Below, piece by piece: positions 43,401-57,599 of a stretch of 64,000 bases of DNA; the stretch's first letter is position 1; every line of letters starts with the position of its first letter. The stretch comes from Acanthacorydalis orientalis (taxonomy: Eukaryota > Arthropoda > Insecta > Megaloptera > Corydalidae), in the NCBI GenBank assembly GCA_034766995.1, contig CM068322.1:18001745-18065744 (forward strand). The letters run 5' to 3'. Position numbers and translations under genes: made by a program. The notes beneath the pieces are model-generated. The model searched no databases, was not told where the DNA came from, and saw only the letters and a program-made list of their open reading frames with translations.

Positions 43401-45660
43401 AAAGGACAGAAAGAAACAGAAAGGCAATAGATCATTATACATTTTAACATATTGATGTATTTTAATATTACTTTCAAGTAAGTAAAATAAAAACACTGAA
43501 TTCTTTCAACTAGATTTTTTTTAAATTCAATATGAAGTTATTTATACGCTCTTTTTTAGTTATTGTACCATACTTCAAAGATAAATGTTCATTTTTTCTA
43601 TTTTTAGAGCAAGTTGATTTCTGAATGAAAGTCGACACGCACGATAAAATAAACTTCAAACTCTTCAAACTCTCTCAGATACTTTAGCATGATCGTTTCT
43701 AGAGAACAAAAATTTGCAATATCTCTAATCTGATGTTAATATGAATTTATAAAATTATTAACAATTTTCATGTTCCTATTTAGATACATGTATAATAATA
43801 TAATAAGTATAGTAATAAATTACTCAAGCATTTCTATAGATATATATTTCAAATTATTTTCAAATTAAATTAAAATTCCTATTTTTTTCTGAAATATTTT
43901 GGATGTTTGATTTTATATTCGAATCGTTTGTTTATAAATTATTATAGTTTAGATTTATTTTTATTTTTAAATTTGTATAAATGTTATCAATGAATCAGAA
44001 GAAGAAATGCACACTAAGGCAGCATTCAACAGAATACAAAAATATATGTTTATATATTTTGGTAAAAATATATTATATTGGGAGTATTATAATAGTTTCT
44101 TTTTATAAAGTGTATTATTAAATTTTCATATAGCAACTTATTTTGCAATTTTAATAAAACTTTTCAAATGTATTTAATACTTATTTATTTAAACATAAAC
44201 GGCTAAACAGAAACTACTCCTTGTATTCAATTCCAAACTGTTAAAAAAATGCATGCATGGTACCATAAACGATGTAAAGTTCTGGGTGTCAACAGATAAA
44301 TTTTAAAAAATATATATAACATCAAAGAAATGAATATTTCAAATAAAGACTTAATTAGATATATAAATAATTTCACTTTTCATTCTTTTTTTAAATTAAA
44401 TTTGTACAATATGACTTAAATGATTTGAATAAAATAACAGGATAAACTTTTTTGAATACCAGAATTCGTTACTGATCAAAAGAAGACTACATAACCTAAT
44501 TTTCAGTATGAATATCTGTAGTTGTTTTACTATAGAATAAATTCTATTAATGAAATTTTTCAGTTCAGCACTAAAATAAAAACATTTCATGGTTTTATAA
44601 TATGTTGGTCTCAAATATGTAATTACATATGAAGTATTTAAAATATTCGTAGGCATTAGCACATATTTGAAGAGATAGATTATATTTTTATGAATGAAAT
44701 GGGATCATGTTAATGTAATGATAAATTTGCGTCAAATATGATGTTTGTAAAAGCATAATTGGAAAACAAAATTCCTTACACTTGAATGAAAATAAAAACT
44801 GAAAATCAATATATGGAATTTACAAAACAATACATGAAAAGTAATAGATTGCTAAATTGAAGAATGAATAAATAAGCCTTGAATTTTTAAAAAAGGTGAT
44901 AGTTTTAGTAGAAAGTTAAAATTTTCAGTGTATGAAATTGAAAAGAGGTTCCGATTAAAACCAGCTAATCATGTTTTATTTAAATGAAGTATGTTAAGTT
45001 AGCTTCCTACTTAAGAGTGTTATCTAGTAAAATTATTTTACATCTATTCTTTGTTTAAAACATATTATTTAAAATGTATATTAAGACATTTATTTATTTA
45101 TATTTTTATAATCTAATATATTTTCATACAGCATATAAAATGTGAATAGATTATTATTAATAGTCTTTTTTGATATATGTCCTATTTACGTAAACAATAA
45201 ATTATGCGAAAATATCAGTAGTTTACAGAAATATTTCATCATACACAGAAAGTTATACATGTTTTATGGTAAACATGCACCTCTACACCAATCTATTAAA
45301 TTATGATTGTGAATACGATAGATGCAACATTCATGTTAATACCAACATTCCATTATATCATATTTAGTTCGTCTACAAAATAACTGTCAGTAATCATAAG
45401 TATCAACAAACAGACGCGTAACTTGTTTATTACACGTGCAATGTTAACTGATATTTATTGTTTATGCGTTCAATTGTGATTCCCAACTTGTTTAGTTTAT
45501 GTCAATATATGTATTGACAACAATACAATCAATAATAAATCCTGTGAAGCAGATATTGAGAACTGTATAATTGAAAGAACGGCTGTATTAAAATGTACGA
45601 TTAATAAAAAACTATTTTAGATATTTATCTAGTGTTTTCTCCGAAATTGACAATTTTATC

Positions 45661-45720
<60 letters not shown>

Positions 45721-45871
45721 ATTAAGTTTAGTACCGAATTAATAATTAGTAATATTTTCTAATAAGTTGCATAAAATTAATACTAATGCAAATTTTGATA
45801 CCTTTTCCAATTATAACTGAAAATGTATAAAATTTTAAAATATTAAGTTTAGTAATATTAATTGTATGTAC

Positions 45872-45910
<39 letters not shown>

Positions 45911-45911
<1 letters not shown>

Positions 45912-46578
45912 GAGGGTCGTTTGATAAGTTTGGTAAAAAAGAAATGTTAAATATCGCTTTTTGGAAAAAAAATCAATTTTATTTCTCAACATACTCTCCA
46001 TTGATGGCTATACACTTGGTCCAGAGAGTCTGCAAAACACGTATTAACGGCGGCGATGACATCTCCATTCGAGGATAATTTCTTTCCATCGAGCTAAATT
46101 TTCAAGTTTGGGAAGAAGCACGGCGCCAAGGCCGGAGAATAGGGTTGATGAGGAATCAATTCAAAGCCTAATTCGTGCAATTTTGCCATTGTGACGTTTG
46201 ATTTGTGGGACGATGCGTTGTCTTGGTGTAAGAGCACTTTTTTGTGAGACAATCTTGGCCGTTTTTGTTTCAGCTCTTCTTTCAAACGGTTCAATAATGT
46301 TGTATAATAGACTCCTGTTATTATTTTCCCATTCGTTAAGTAGTCGATTAAGATGATTCCTTGAAAATCCGAAAAAAACAGTGGTCATCACCTTCCAGCT
46401 GACAAAACGGTATTTGCCTTTTTCGGGGCACTTTCACCAGTCGTTGTTCACTGTTTTGACTGGTACTTCCACTCAGATGTGTAGTGGTGGATCCATGTTT
46501 CATCCACGGTGATGGATCGAAGTAAAAAAGCTTACTCGTTTTTTTGACAACTGCTACCAAACTTATTAAACAACCCAC

Positions 46579-46579
<1 letters not shown>
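45911..46579 (-). mobile_element. Internally deleted mariner inside a (TA)n array
   Basis: Terminal inverted repeats of 25 bp: CGAGGGTCGTTTGATAAGTT then TGGTA (45911-45935), and at 46555-46579 its inverse, matching at 22 of 25 positions. Length is 669 bp, about half a full mariner. Minus-strand frames preserve the C-terminal half only: PSPWMKHGSTTTHL (catalytic-domain start), then FFGFS, LNRLLNEWENNNRSLLYN, KKVLLHQDNASSHKSNVTMA and HELGFELIPHQPYSPALAP. The DNA-binding N-terminus is missing, and frameshifts and stops are present. TA arrays flank it directly on both sides, so it inserted into a TA microsatellite. Confidence 0.9.
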
Positions 46580-46645
<66 letters not shown>

Positions 46646-49189
46646 GTGTATGTGTGTGTTGATGTTATCCTGATAATCTTCCTTTTTTTGGATCACTCGA
46701 AGTTATACTTTATGCAATTAATTTCAGAACGTGTAGCATATTTAGGTTAGATAATTTTAACTCTTTAGATAATTTGGCATCATAAAACGGCACAAGTACT
46801 GAAAAAAATCGTAAAAAATAGGAATTGAACGATTTAGAAGCATGAAGAGCACCAGGACAATACATCAACGAGATTAAAGGTATAAATACAAAATAATTAT
46901 ACTTTTAATAAATTAACTCTAAAACTAGTGCCTTAAATATATTATATAATAAAGAGATGGAAAATATTGCTTCTCTAGTAATCTACTTGAAAATTTTCTA
47001 ATACAAAAAGTAAAAAGATTTGAGAGATGTTCTAAGTAATATTTTTCAAATATATTTTTATTGGAAATTCATGGTTTAAAGCTTAAAAATTATCAGAACT
47101 TCTCATTTTTTAATTTTCCATGAGTTATTAACCAGACTTATTCTTTCTTCAAAACAATTTTGAAAGTAAACTGATTTAATTTTGGTGTTATGTTCTTTGC
47201 CGATTGTATCAGCAGGTGAAATGAGTAAAAACGCAGATGTCTTGGGTATTCAGCACGAAATCCCTGACCCGTGTCTTACGGTGATGCTTGGTGTTAAACG
47301 GATTTAATTTTATTTTAAAGGTTGGTTTAGGAGTCACGGTTTATTTAATGCGTTAACAGAGAATTGATTTAGTTAAATGAACGAATGTAAGATAATCTTT
47401 CAAACAAAAATTTATCAATTAAATTGTAAATATGAAACAATAAAATAAAGATTATCTGAAAGTACAAAGTATCGTTGTAACATTCAATAAGAATAGCAGT
47501 TTATAAAAAAAAAACTTAGAAGATAAGTTAGAACTGATCTAAAAGTAAAATAATAATAATAAAATAAATATATAATTATAATTTATGGAAAAAGGAAATT
47601 AAATGTATGATTTAATTATATAATCATTATTATACTGACTTTCCATGTATTGACTTTTTATTTGAGTTCTTCTTCTCTATGACTGGTTTCGATTTAGTTA
47701 TCTTCAGGTACATTCTGAACTGAGTTTAAATGTTGCATTAAAGAATCAATTAGAACAATCACTTAATTATATTCTCAATTTTGTTACAATTTGAAACTAT
47801 GGTTCAAGAAAGTTGAACATATTTTCAGAAAAGAACGAAATTTAATTTCTAAAAACGCATCAAGTAATTTTTCAAAAACTTATCTATATTTGACTTTTAG
47901 TTCAAACTAAAAATTTCAAGAATTTTGAATTAAATGAAATTTAGATGAAACAGAATTTCTAAAAAATAGATAATACAATATTTTATATTTCCGTTTAAAG
48001 CTCTAATAATGCAAATACGGAAATAAATTCTGATTATGGTGAATAAATTTATTTTTTTTTCTAATAAACTTGTCATATTTTTATGTGTTTCAATAAGAGA
48101 CAATAAAAATAATCGAGGAACCATTACTACGCTAAGCGTTATTATTTAGACACCTCTCAGCATAAAATTTTCTAAGCTAGATCTACGTTTTTTCGTAATT
48201 TATGTGAAACTTTATAGTAAAGGTTCTATATTTTTTTGTAATTCTTTTTTATGGAATATTGAAATTCATCTTTAAACAACAAAGTTTTCTTAGTAATGTC
48301 TATATCCATGAGATTTTTGAGTACATTATTTTTAAGTCAGTATAAAACGGATTATGATTTAAAGCTGTGCAATACCTATAATCTAAAGCATTCATTTATT
48401 TTATTGTAACATGACGTAGAGTTACAAAAAAATATTAATTTATTAATGTAATATCTATACATAAACCGAAAAAAGTTTGATATAAATACTTGTCCAAGAA
48501 AATTCATTAAAGGTTTTAAATTCTGATTGTAATAACAGAAATTTATTTCAAATTGTAATATATGAATAATTTTAAACGGACGTAAATTAAAGCAAGTTAT
48601 GAAAAAAAATTTCAGACGCGAATTACAAAACCTCTCACAAGTAAGATTTGATCTTAGACCTCTAGTCTAGTGGTGTAATACTAACAATTTCAAATTACTT
48701 TTTTATTATTAGTCGTACGTTAAATAATAGTTAAATTTTGTTAAATTGATGTTGTGTAATTTATTGTCCTGTTATCATTTTTGGTCATCAAAAACTGAAG
48801 GTTAAAATTAAGCAGTTTATTGCGTTTAGTTTTTAGATATTAATAATTTTTATGAAAATCAAGAAACGAAATTAAATTTTCTTAAGATTTCATAAATGAA
48901 ACAATTAGTTTTCTTAATGAAAAATTTGATATTTTTTGGGCTTTAAAAGTAACAGACTATTCCTTTTAGAATGGTACAACGTGTATTTTTTAATATGACT
49001 TTAGTTGTACTCCATTGTGTATTTTAATAATGTTAAATATTAAAATAAAGAATAATAATCTATAATTTTAAATAATTATTTGCGTAAAAGTAAATAACCA
49101 ACTAGTCATTTATTTTATAGATGACGCCTGAATACTTTGCATAATTTTAAATCTTTTTGAATAAAATTTAATATGCAAGCAGATCGGGA

Positions 49190-49660
49190 TCAAGTATTGT
49201 ATGTTATCAATAATCAGGATAGATGGTAGTAGAACACTGTACAGCTTATTCTTTATATTTGCCATCCTCGATGAGATGGCAGCACGGACGTTGTATGCCA
49301 ACTTGCGCATCGCCGAACATTATACGCCACTTGAATAATTCATTGGGGTAAATAAAAATTTACACAACGACGATGGCAACTTCATTACGAAAATCGTGTT
49401 AAAATTATTACAATAGCGCTGCGGCAGCGAATTGTATTTTTAAATAGGTCATTTTAATTTCATTTTTCATTTAGCAGGTAAGTGTTTGCATACGAAATTA
49501 GCTGATGACGAGGAAAGTTAGTGCAGATGTGCAGATCAAATGCATGAATTAAATTTGCGTTTATTTTAGAAAATTACCGAGTTCGAATCGTTTATTACAT
49601 ACTGAATGTACGAGATCTTTTTTTCGGTTTTAAATTTGCTCGTCCGTGTTTTGCTGTTTT
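49190..49660. promoter_or_regulatory. Less AT-rich island, candidate regulatory element
   Basis: Words such as GATGGCAGCACGGACGTTG, TTGCGCATCGCCGAAC and GCGCTGCGGCAGCG break the AT-rich background for about 470 bp, about 7 kb downstream of mir-1. There is no plausible coding frame. A minus-strand frame of 66 residues has no domain. Confidence 0.25.
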
Positions 49661-49698
49661 GCGGATAAAGGCCTCACTAATGGCTGGTATATTTTAAG

Positions 49699-49996
<298 letters not shown>

Positions 49997-50811
49997 TAAG
50001 TATTAAGTTTAGTGTGAAATATGAACTTAAAATTTGTCTCTAATTTTTAATCGATTTTAAAAAAATTAATTAGTTTCTACAACAATTTTTTTCTGTTGAA
50101 AGTATTCAAACATTGGATCTCATAGTGAAGTATTTTTAGACAAATTACATTTTCTTAAAAAAATCGAACTTAAATGAATGAATCTCTTTACATACACTAT
50201 GCTCATTTTTTTTAATAAAATTCAACTCAATAAAAATACTGAGTCTATAAATAATAATTTGACAAATAATCTCTTAAAATTTATTTCTAATGTGTTGGTA
50301 AGATATATTTATTTACGATATAGTATTAGTTTCTCACGGTTATAGATATATTTTTTTTTTATTTTGGATCATCTGGGAGATATATTTTGTCATAAGCTAT
50401 TCAAGTTGTAAAATATGTAGTACAATATATTTGTAAATCGGTAGAGTGTTAAACTAATATTAAAAAAACATCACAACAAAGAATTTATTATGGCATTTAA
50501 GGAAAAAGATGGAATATACATTCGAATATATTTTGACGTATTCTTGATTTAAAAAAAATTAGAGAACTAAAGCGTATATGAAGGTCAGTGTCATAATAAA
50601 ATTAAGGTTACAAATGAGTTAACATACCATCTCCAGAGATATTTTAGTATTATCTTTATATGGCGGTGTATAAAATTAAAAAAATAAACCTCATAAAAGA
50701 TTTTTTTCTAAGGTAAACTTTCTTGTTTGTAAAAAAGTAGTTTAGTCAATCATATATTTAACAGCACCTTAAAAGATTTTTAAAAATTATGAAAAATAAA
50801 ATTATGTATTA

Positions 50812-51379
50812 CGTCGGTAGAAAAATAATTGCGGTTTATGACCTTCAAATTAATATACATTTTTCTCTTCTTTGATTTTCATAACTGTTTTAAGTGATTC
50901 AGAACAGTTGGTTGACTAACGCCTAACTTTTGTGAAACCTCTAGAATTGTTGTGCGTGGTTCTGATTCAACTAACGCTTTCAATTGGTTGTTATGAACTG
51001 AAGAAGGATGCCCGTGCCCTTCATTTTCAAAGCTCTCGTCTCCAGTATAAAATTTTTTGGAAACACCATTGCACCGTACGTTCCTTGACAGTACCCAAAC
51101 CAAAAGAATCGTTTAGTTTACGAGCACTTTCTGCTGCTTTAGCACCCGTTTTGAACTCAAACAAAAAAATTTATCTTATTTGCTTCTTTTCCATTTTTAA
51201 TTCAATAACCCAATTAGAAGTAAAATTAATAATAAAACCAAAGCCGATGTTACCAAAATACTGACCGAAAAATGCACTTTAAAATGATATTAGCATGAAT
51301 ACGATGAAATGACACTTTTATTAAAAAAAATAAGATTAGAATTCAGAAAACAAAAACCGCAATTATTTTTTTATCAACC
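50812..51379 (-). mobile_element. Internally deleted mariner, second family
   Basis: The ends share AAAAATAATTGCGGTTT within inverted repeats of about 25 bp (left 50812-50840, right 51351-51379). A TA flanks each end (50810-50811 and 51380-51381). The minus strand from an ATG near 51195 retains only the N-terminal part of a mariner transposase: FEFKTGAKAAESARKLND, ERTVQWCFQKI, then after a frameshift DESFENEGHGHPSSVHNNQL and the helix-turn-helix LGVSQPTVLNHLKQL. The catalytic domain is deleted. It is the complement, in parts kept, of the 45.9 kb relic. Confidence 0.87.
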
Positions 51380-51659
51380 TAACACTTATAAAACTTCAAG
51401 ATGAGAAGACATTTGTTTAAAATATTGTCTTTTGAATAGTTTTAAATGTATTTTAAATACAAACTTACATACTGAAAATAAAACCTATATGTTCAAAAAC
51501 GAATTTATTAAAATAATGTAAGAAAAATGCATTGAGTTAATTAAAATTATTCCTACTTAATTGATCGTTTTTTATTATAAAATATTTGTTTCGAAAAATC
51601 TAACACAAAATTCCGTATTTATATGCAAAAATACGATATAAATGTATAATACGTTTCAC

Positions 51660-52050
51660 AAATAGACTGCGTCAAAATGAATGCAATAAAACCCATGTAA
51701 CAACAAAAATACACAAATATCCTTTATTCATAAACTATGTACGCCTTTTACAGGAAATGTAATAAGAGGAAACATCGTTACATTACGTACGAAAATAAAA
51801 TTGCCGCCATTGAAAATGTTTACCATGTATGAAATTAATTTATTGGTTTCAATGCGATGTTAATTGTCATACATTGCAAATCAAATATTGTTCCCAAACG
51901 AGTGAGTTCCATTGCACACAATCCATAGTGATTTTGCTTATTGTATATGAGTAGTTATGAATCATTTACATGATACCAACTTTCAATATTTACATATCGA
52001 ACGTTGCTTGTGCTAATGCAATGTGTTCGAATTATAACAATGAAACAGTC
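51660..52050. promoter_or_regulatory. Higher-complexity island, candidate regulatory element
   Basis: About 390 bp of non-repetitive sequence with scattered CpGs and a TTGCCGCCATTG word (GCCAT is the Pleiohomeotic core) in the AT-rich desert. No frame, RNA fold or repeat match was noticed. Confidence 0.2.
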
Positions 52051-52091
52051 GATCTAAATAAATGTTTTTTTATTTAGTTTATACAAGTTAT

Positions 52092-52136
<45 letters not shown>

Positions 52137-53469
52137 TAAATATAATTGTTATAAATAAAACTGTGCCCTCATTGATATATTAAATAATATTATATAAATA
52201 CAAAAGTGGAATTACATAAAGCCGTGGGTGTTGAGGAGAAAGAACATTTTGCATCCTGTAGGCAATCCGTTGTATAATATACATAATGAATATACACTTC
52301 TCTGAGACTTAATTTTTTTATACCCTTAAGCTGTTCAGATAAGATTTAATTGCAAAATCATGCAAGAACGCATAGTCAAATCGTCTGAATATTACAGAAT
52401 ATTATACAGAGCGTACATATTTGAACTTGTTCTTCTTTTTCATATTAGATAGTAGATGAAAATTTATCTTGAATAGTTAATAAAATTAATAGTAGTATTC
52501 TTATCATTTTAACTATCTCGTTATGTTAATCACTTTCGTACTTCAGTAATTTTATATAATTATATATTCAAAATTTGGATCGATTAATATTTTAATCATA
52601 CTTTTAATGTATATTTTTTATAAATTTGCAATATAGATTCGTTTTTTATATCGTTAAGAAACAATTCTCTTAATTCGAAATTTTAAAGCGCAATGTTAAC
52701 GAGTCTCTTCTTGTGGGTTTTGAATTTAATTTTTGCAATTGAAAGATTTTTTAATTTAAATTTAAATATGTTCAATATTTATTTTTTAAACAATTGTGAT
52801 ATTCAAATCTTTTTAAAAGTAGTAAAACTGTATCAAATTATTTTTAAAATAGTCTGTAATGAAGAATCTGATATAAAGTTTCTATTTTATTGAAAATAAT
52901 TACAGTTTGTTGACTGATAATATATGTATCCTGACCTACAAATTATGACACTGAATAAATAAAAAAATCGATACGATTTTCTAAAATTAGTTCTTTTCGA
53001 AACGCACTATTAGTGACAGACCTTCCACTCTTAGGAGTGATCACGGAAACATTTTCTTGTGACGATTTTTAATGAATCGATTACAGTTTTTTGGATGCTG
53101 TCGATTACTTTAAAATCATTTTTTTGTAAGCAGTTTTTGATTTTTGTCGAGAAAAAAAAACACAAGTACGGAAAATAAATGCAGAAAAATTACTCTAATT
53201 GAACTAATATAATATCTGACTGGAAAACAAACATGAAACGTATTTAATTTACTATAGGTGTTTACATTTTTCCTATAGATGTCTATTATAAATATTTTAT
53301 TTTATCGAATAAAAAGACTTTACTAAAGTTAGATTATTCTTAAATAGTATAAATTATTTTTTTATATCACTTTATATAGGATTAGAATTTGTTTAAATTA
53401 TCGATGTGATATTGTGATTAAATTCTTTTTTATAAATCATGTTGTATCTACTATCGCTGAAATAAGACT

Positions 53470-54412
53470 ACAAACTTTAAATGTCTGCTGGAAAGCAGCT
53501 TGGCCTAGATTTATTGCAAATAGTGTAACCATTCAAACATCGACATTAACAAATAAGATCATTATTTTGGTACATTAAATTGGAGGAGAAGGTTTTGGTA
53601 CCCTTAGACAAAATGATGACGAATTGCTTGTGGATAATGCCTTAAGTGACGATGATATTATTAGTATAACTTTAGATATCGTCGAAGATCCAGAAAACGA
53701 TAGTGAAGCGTAAGGAAAACCTAACCCCCTCACTGCAGATATAATTCGAGAAGATCTTCAACTTTGCAATAAATTGGAAAATCATTTTCTTGTTCATGAC
53801 ACAAATTTTGAACGAGCCTACAAATTTCAACGTGAACTAAATAAATGTATGTCTGGATGTCGTGAACTGCAGGCAAAATTAGTAAAATCATCATCCCAAA
53901 GTTTAATCACTGATTACATTGCCAGGGGAAAAATCAACACAGAACGAGAGTGAAGTTGACGTTAATTCGGTTTGTGAAGAACCATTGTCTTTACCATGCA
54001 GATCTGACTGACTATCTCTTCTAGTGATGAAAGTGATTTCACAAATGTTCGCATATAGTGCCGAACATTGTCAGATAGTGACGATAATTCTGATGAAAAA
54101 ATGTAAAAAGAATTGTTACTTTTCAATAAAATTAAATGAATAAAGTTTTAAAATAAATTTATTTTAGGCTTTATATCAATTCCTTTCAGAAGGAATCCAA
54201 AGAATTTTTTAGACATTCTCCTTTTCCTGAATTTTCATAAACATTTTTAAGCGATTTTGGGTGTATTTTAACTCATTGCTTTGGTTTTATGCGATTTTAG
54301 AAAATTAAAGAAACGTATCCTTAATTTTTCAACGTAAGTTATGTCTTTTTTGAGTGATTTTTTATGCGGTTTTCTATGGTACGTATCTACCGCATGAAAA
54401 GAGACTTGACTG
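53470..54412 (+). mobile_element. 3' relic of a Tigger/pogo-type transposon
   Basis: The plus strand preserves the C-terminal end of a pogo/Tigger DDE transposase: LNVCWKAAWPRFIANSVTIQ at about 53477-53536, then an acidic tail (DDELLVDNALSDDDIISITL and NKLENHFLVHDTNFERAYKF) broken by several stops. The right terminus is ACCGCATGAAAAGAGACTTG followed by ACTG at 54389-54412 and then TA. Its reverse complement, CAGTCAAGTCTC..., is the Tigger-like end type. No matching left terminus was found within the preceding kilobase, so the element is 5'-truncated. Confidence 0.72.
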
Positions 54413-55864
54413 TACATCTATGCCGCGAGGATGATAGAGTTGATAGTGAAATATGCCAAATAGATCAAAACAGAAAAACTGACAATACATATAATAAAAT
54501 ATTTTTATTTTATTTCAGTTTTTATTATTCTCTAAGATTTTGCACCGTGTTATTTCTTAAAAGTGCTCTAAATTTTGCAGGTTAAATAGAATTTAAATGC
54601 TTAAAACCTAAGTCTAAGAAACACGGGTTATATGCAGATGATTCAAGTTTTGACACCGATTGTAGAAAATAACACAAACAACACCTCAAAAGTGGGTAGT
54701 AATATAATACAATAAGGTTTTAAGTCAAAGAATTCAATATAAGGATTTAAATTTAAAAAAAAAATAAAAGGAACTTTGATAATAGTTAAAGGAGTTTCTT
54801 TTACAATAACTTTCTATAAAGGACATTTTTTATTGAAAGTATATATATATATATATAACTTGCCGAAAGTAATAAATATAATATATGGATATTGATATTA
54901 AAAAAGGTTTTGTCTGGATATTAAAACAAATCTCGTAATTTAATATTGGATAAAATAACAATGAAGAGATAATATTCACCACATAAAAAATCTATTGAAA
55001 CTGATTTGTATAAAATAAACTCTGCCGAAGTAAAGATAAAAATCAAACGAGTTCTAATAAAAAATACATATCTAACTCAAAACCATTTTTATGAACATAA
55101 CAATGCCATTTTGTTCATATATAATAATCGGATTATCGACGAATACCAATATAAAATGTACAATGAAATATAGTATCTGCTTACTATTTTCGGATAGAAA
55201 GAGTAACGGATCAACAACAATGAGAAAGATAGAAACACCAAAATGATGTGATGAAACGACGATGCTCCTTTTGTATTTTCTATCATCCTGTACTTTTGCG
55301 GTTATATTTACGGTAATGATAATAAATTGTCCAATAGAATACGTGATGTCTGTACAAATCGGTGTGGAGTGTCAGTCATCGCAAAATTGTGCTGTCAAAA
55401 TCGATTTCAGAAAGGTAAAAATAATTATCGGACTTGTTCCTTGATATAAAAATGAATTTTATTCAAGGAGCTTCTTTACAGGGTTCGTCATGTTCTTTGG
55501 ACAATTTAAGAAATATTATTTAAAAACAATTATTTTTTAATCTGTTCATAATTTTAATCAATTCAAAAATCACATATTATTTAGTTACAAGGACACAAAA
55601 TGAATATAAAGATTCTGGACGAATTATTTTAAGAAAAATATTTTACTAAAATACAATTTTTGAACTGAGTAAATTAATATTTCAATATCTGGTTTACGTT
55701 ACTAAAAAAATATTTGCATTTCAAAAATATATAAAACTATTAATAGAAAATCTTGAATAGTTAAGTGTAAAGGCAGAATGGATTTTGAAGGTTTAGCGGG
55801 TCGTAGGTATATACTTAAAATATAAATTAATACTTATGAGCGCAACTTACATAGTTTTATACTA

Positions 55865-55867
<3 letters not shown>

Positions 55868-55933
<66 letters not shown>

Positions 55934-55940
55934 TATATAT
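55868..55940. repeat. (TA)n array
   Basis: TA dinucleotides with one TACATA interruption. Confidence 0.92.
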
Positions 55941-56428
55941 ATGAAATTAACTAACGCTACAAGACATTTAATAATCGTCCACTATAAAAGCGTTGCCTAA
56001 TTTACATAGGTTTAATTGGAAATTAAGATTTTCTTTAATTCTTTTGATATTGTGCGTAGTTTTTCTTATTTCTGACATTATTTGTTTAATTTGCTGTTAA
56101 GTACTTTTCTTTTCCAATCGTCACGTTTTGAATTTTCAGAGTTTTTGTATTTTGTAATTATTCACTATTTTTAATTTCAATTTTTAGCTTAGTATCAATC
56201 TTAGCTTAGCAATCAATTACAAACTTTACCTCTCCATTTTTCAATAATTACCTATATTATTGTCACTCTTGTTACACTTTGACATTTTATAAAAACATCT
56301 TTCTAATCTACTTTTGTTATTTTTTATAGAAAAATATTTCCATAGATTCTTAATAAAATTGAGTATAACACCATGTATACTTCTTTTTTTTGCTACATAA
56401 ATAGTTAAAAAAATAGACACTGCTTTGA

Positions 56429-56559
56429 AGATGAAGGAACCGCCATCGAAATGCGCCCGAGTAACAATAAAAAAAATGATCAATAATTAATTATTCAACA
56501 TTTACGATTGGAAAAAATATGGTTTGTAGGAAAAGTGAAAAAATTCATTTATGAAAAAC
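56429..56559 (-). mobile_element. Foldback MITE family A, copy 7 (one arm, reversed)
   Basis: The core appears as its reverse complement, CGCCATCGAAATGCGC, followed by AGTAACAATAAAAAAAATGA, TCAATAATTAATTATTCAAC and the terminus AAAATTCATTTATGAAAAAC. Only this arm is clear, so it may be a solo arm. Confidence 0.68.
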
Positions 56560-56776
56560 AAGAACACGTTGCATACTTTTTGTTAAATTATTTACAACAG
56601 AAATAAAAAATTGTCGAATCTAGATTCTAGGATTTTTTATTAGTTGTTTTGCTGAAACGTTAAAAAAACTTGATTGGAAACCGGTGTTTTAATTATTTTC
56701 GACTATAAAAAATTCCTTCAATTAGCAATTGCTTTTTCTTCGCGTGGTAATAGATTGTTAACTTATTTTCAGATAC

Positions 56777-56779
<3 letters not shown>

Positions 56780-56853
<74 letters not shown>

Positions 56854-56941
56854 TAAAAACACACACATAGGATATATTTTTAATAAATTTCCTTTACGAA
56901 ATCGGTTTTTATTTATTCTAAATTATTGCATATATACATAT

Positions 56942-57013
<72 letters not shown>
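56780..57013. repeat. (TA)n and (CA)n(TA)n arrays
   Basis: A pure TA array lies at 56780-56850. A compound array starting CACACACACACACACACA and continuing as TA lies at 56940-57013. Confidence 0.92.
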
Positions 57014-57017
<4 letters not shown>

Positions 57018-57504
57018 AGAATATATTAAAATCATGTTCAACTGTTATTTTATGGAATATTTGTTTAATTTAAAGCTTTTTATTTAAGACAAACTACAAA
57101 TTGCCAAGAAATAAAAGCAAATAGAAAGACTACAAATTCAATTTAAAACAATGTAACTTAATCAAGTATATTGTTTGGAATCTTTTATTTTCTTTTTAAA
57201 CGTTTTATTTAATTCTTTCTAAGCTTAAATGCCATGAAAGGAATTTAAACAAGGATTAGAATATTCTTTTTCATTATTAACAACGACGATTTTTAAATTG
57301 AAGCTATAAAATAATAAATAAAATCTCCGAGTAAAATAAAAGTTGAATTGACGTTCTTTTCATGTTTCGAAATTGTAAAATCCGTTTATAGAGTATAAAG
57401 AGTTTGATAAAATACTGACAAAAAAATGAATGAAAAAATTCAGTTTTCTTTTTTTAAAAAATAAAAAAAGACATGAAGGTAAATAATTAATATAACTAAT
57501 TGTG

Positions 57505-57562
<58 letters not shown>

Positions 57563-57599
57563 TATACATATAAATATATATATTGTATAAATATATATA

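Noticed and set aside
48640..48700. tRNA-like words (TCTAGTCTAGTGGTG)
   Set aside because: No cloverleaf with T-arm and acceptor pairing could be formed.
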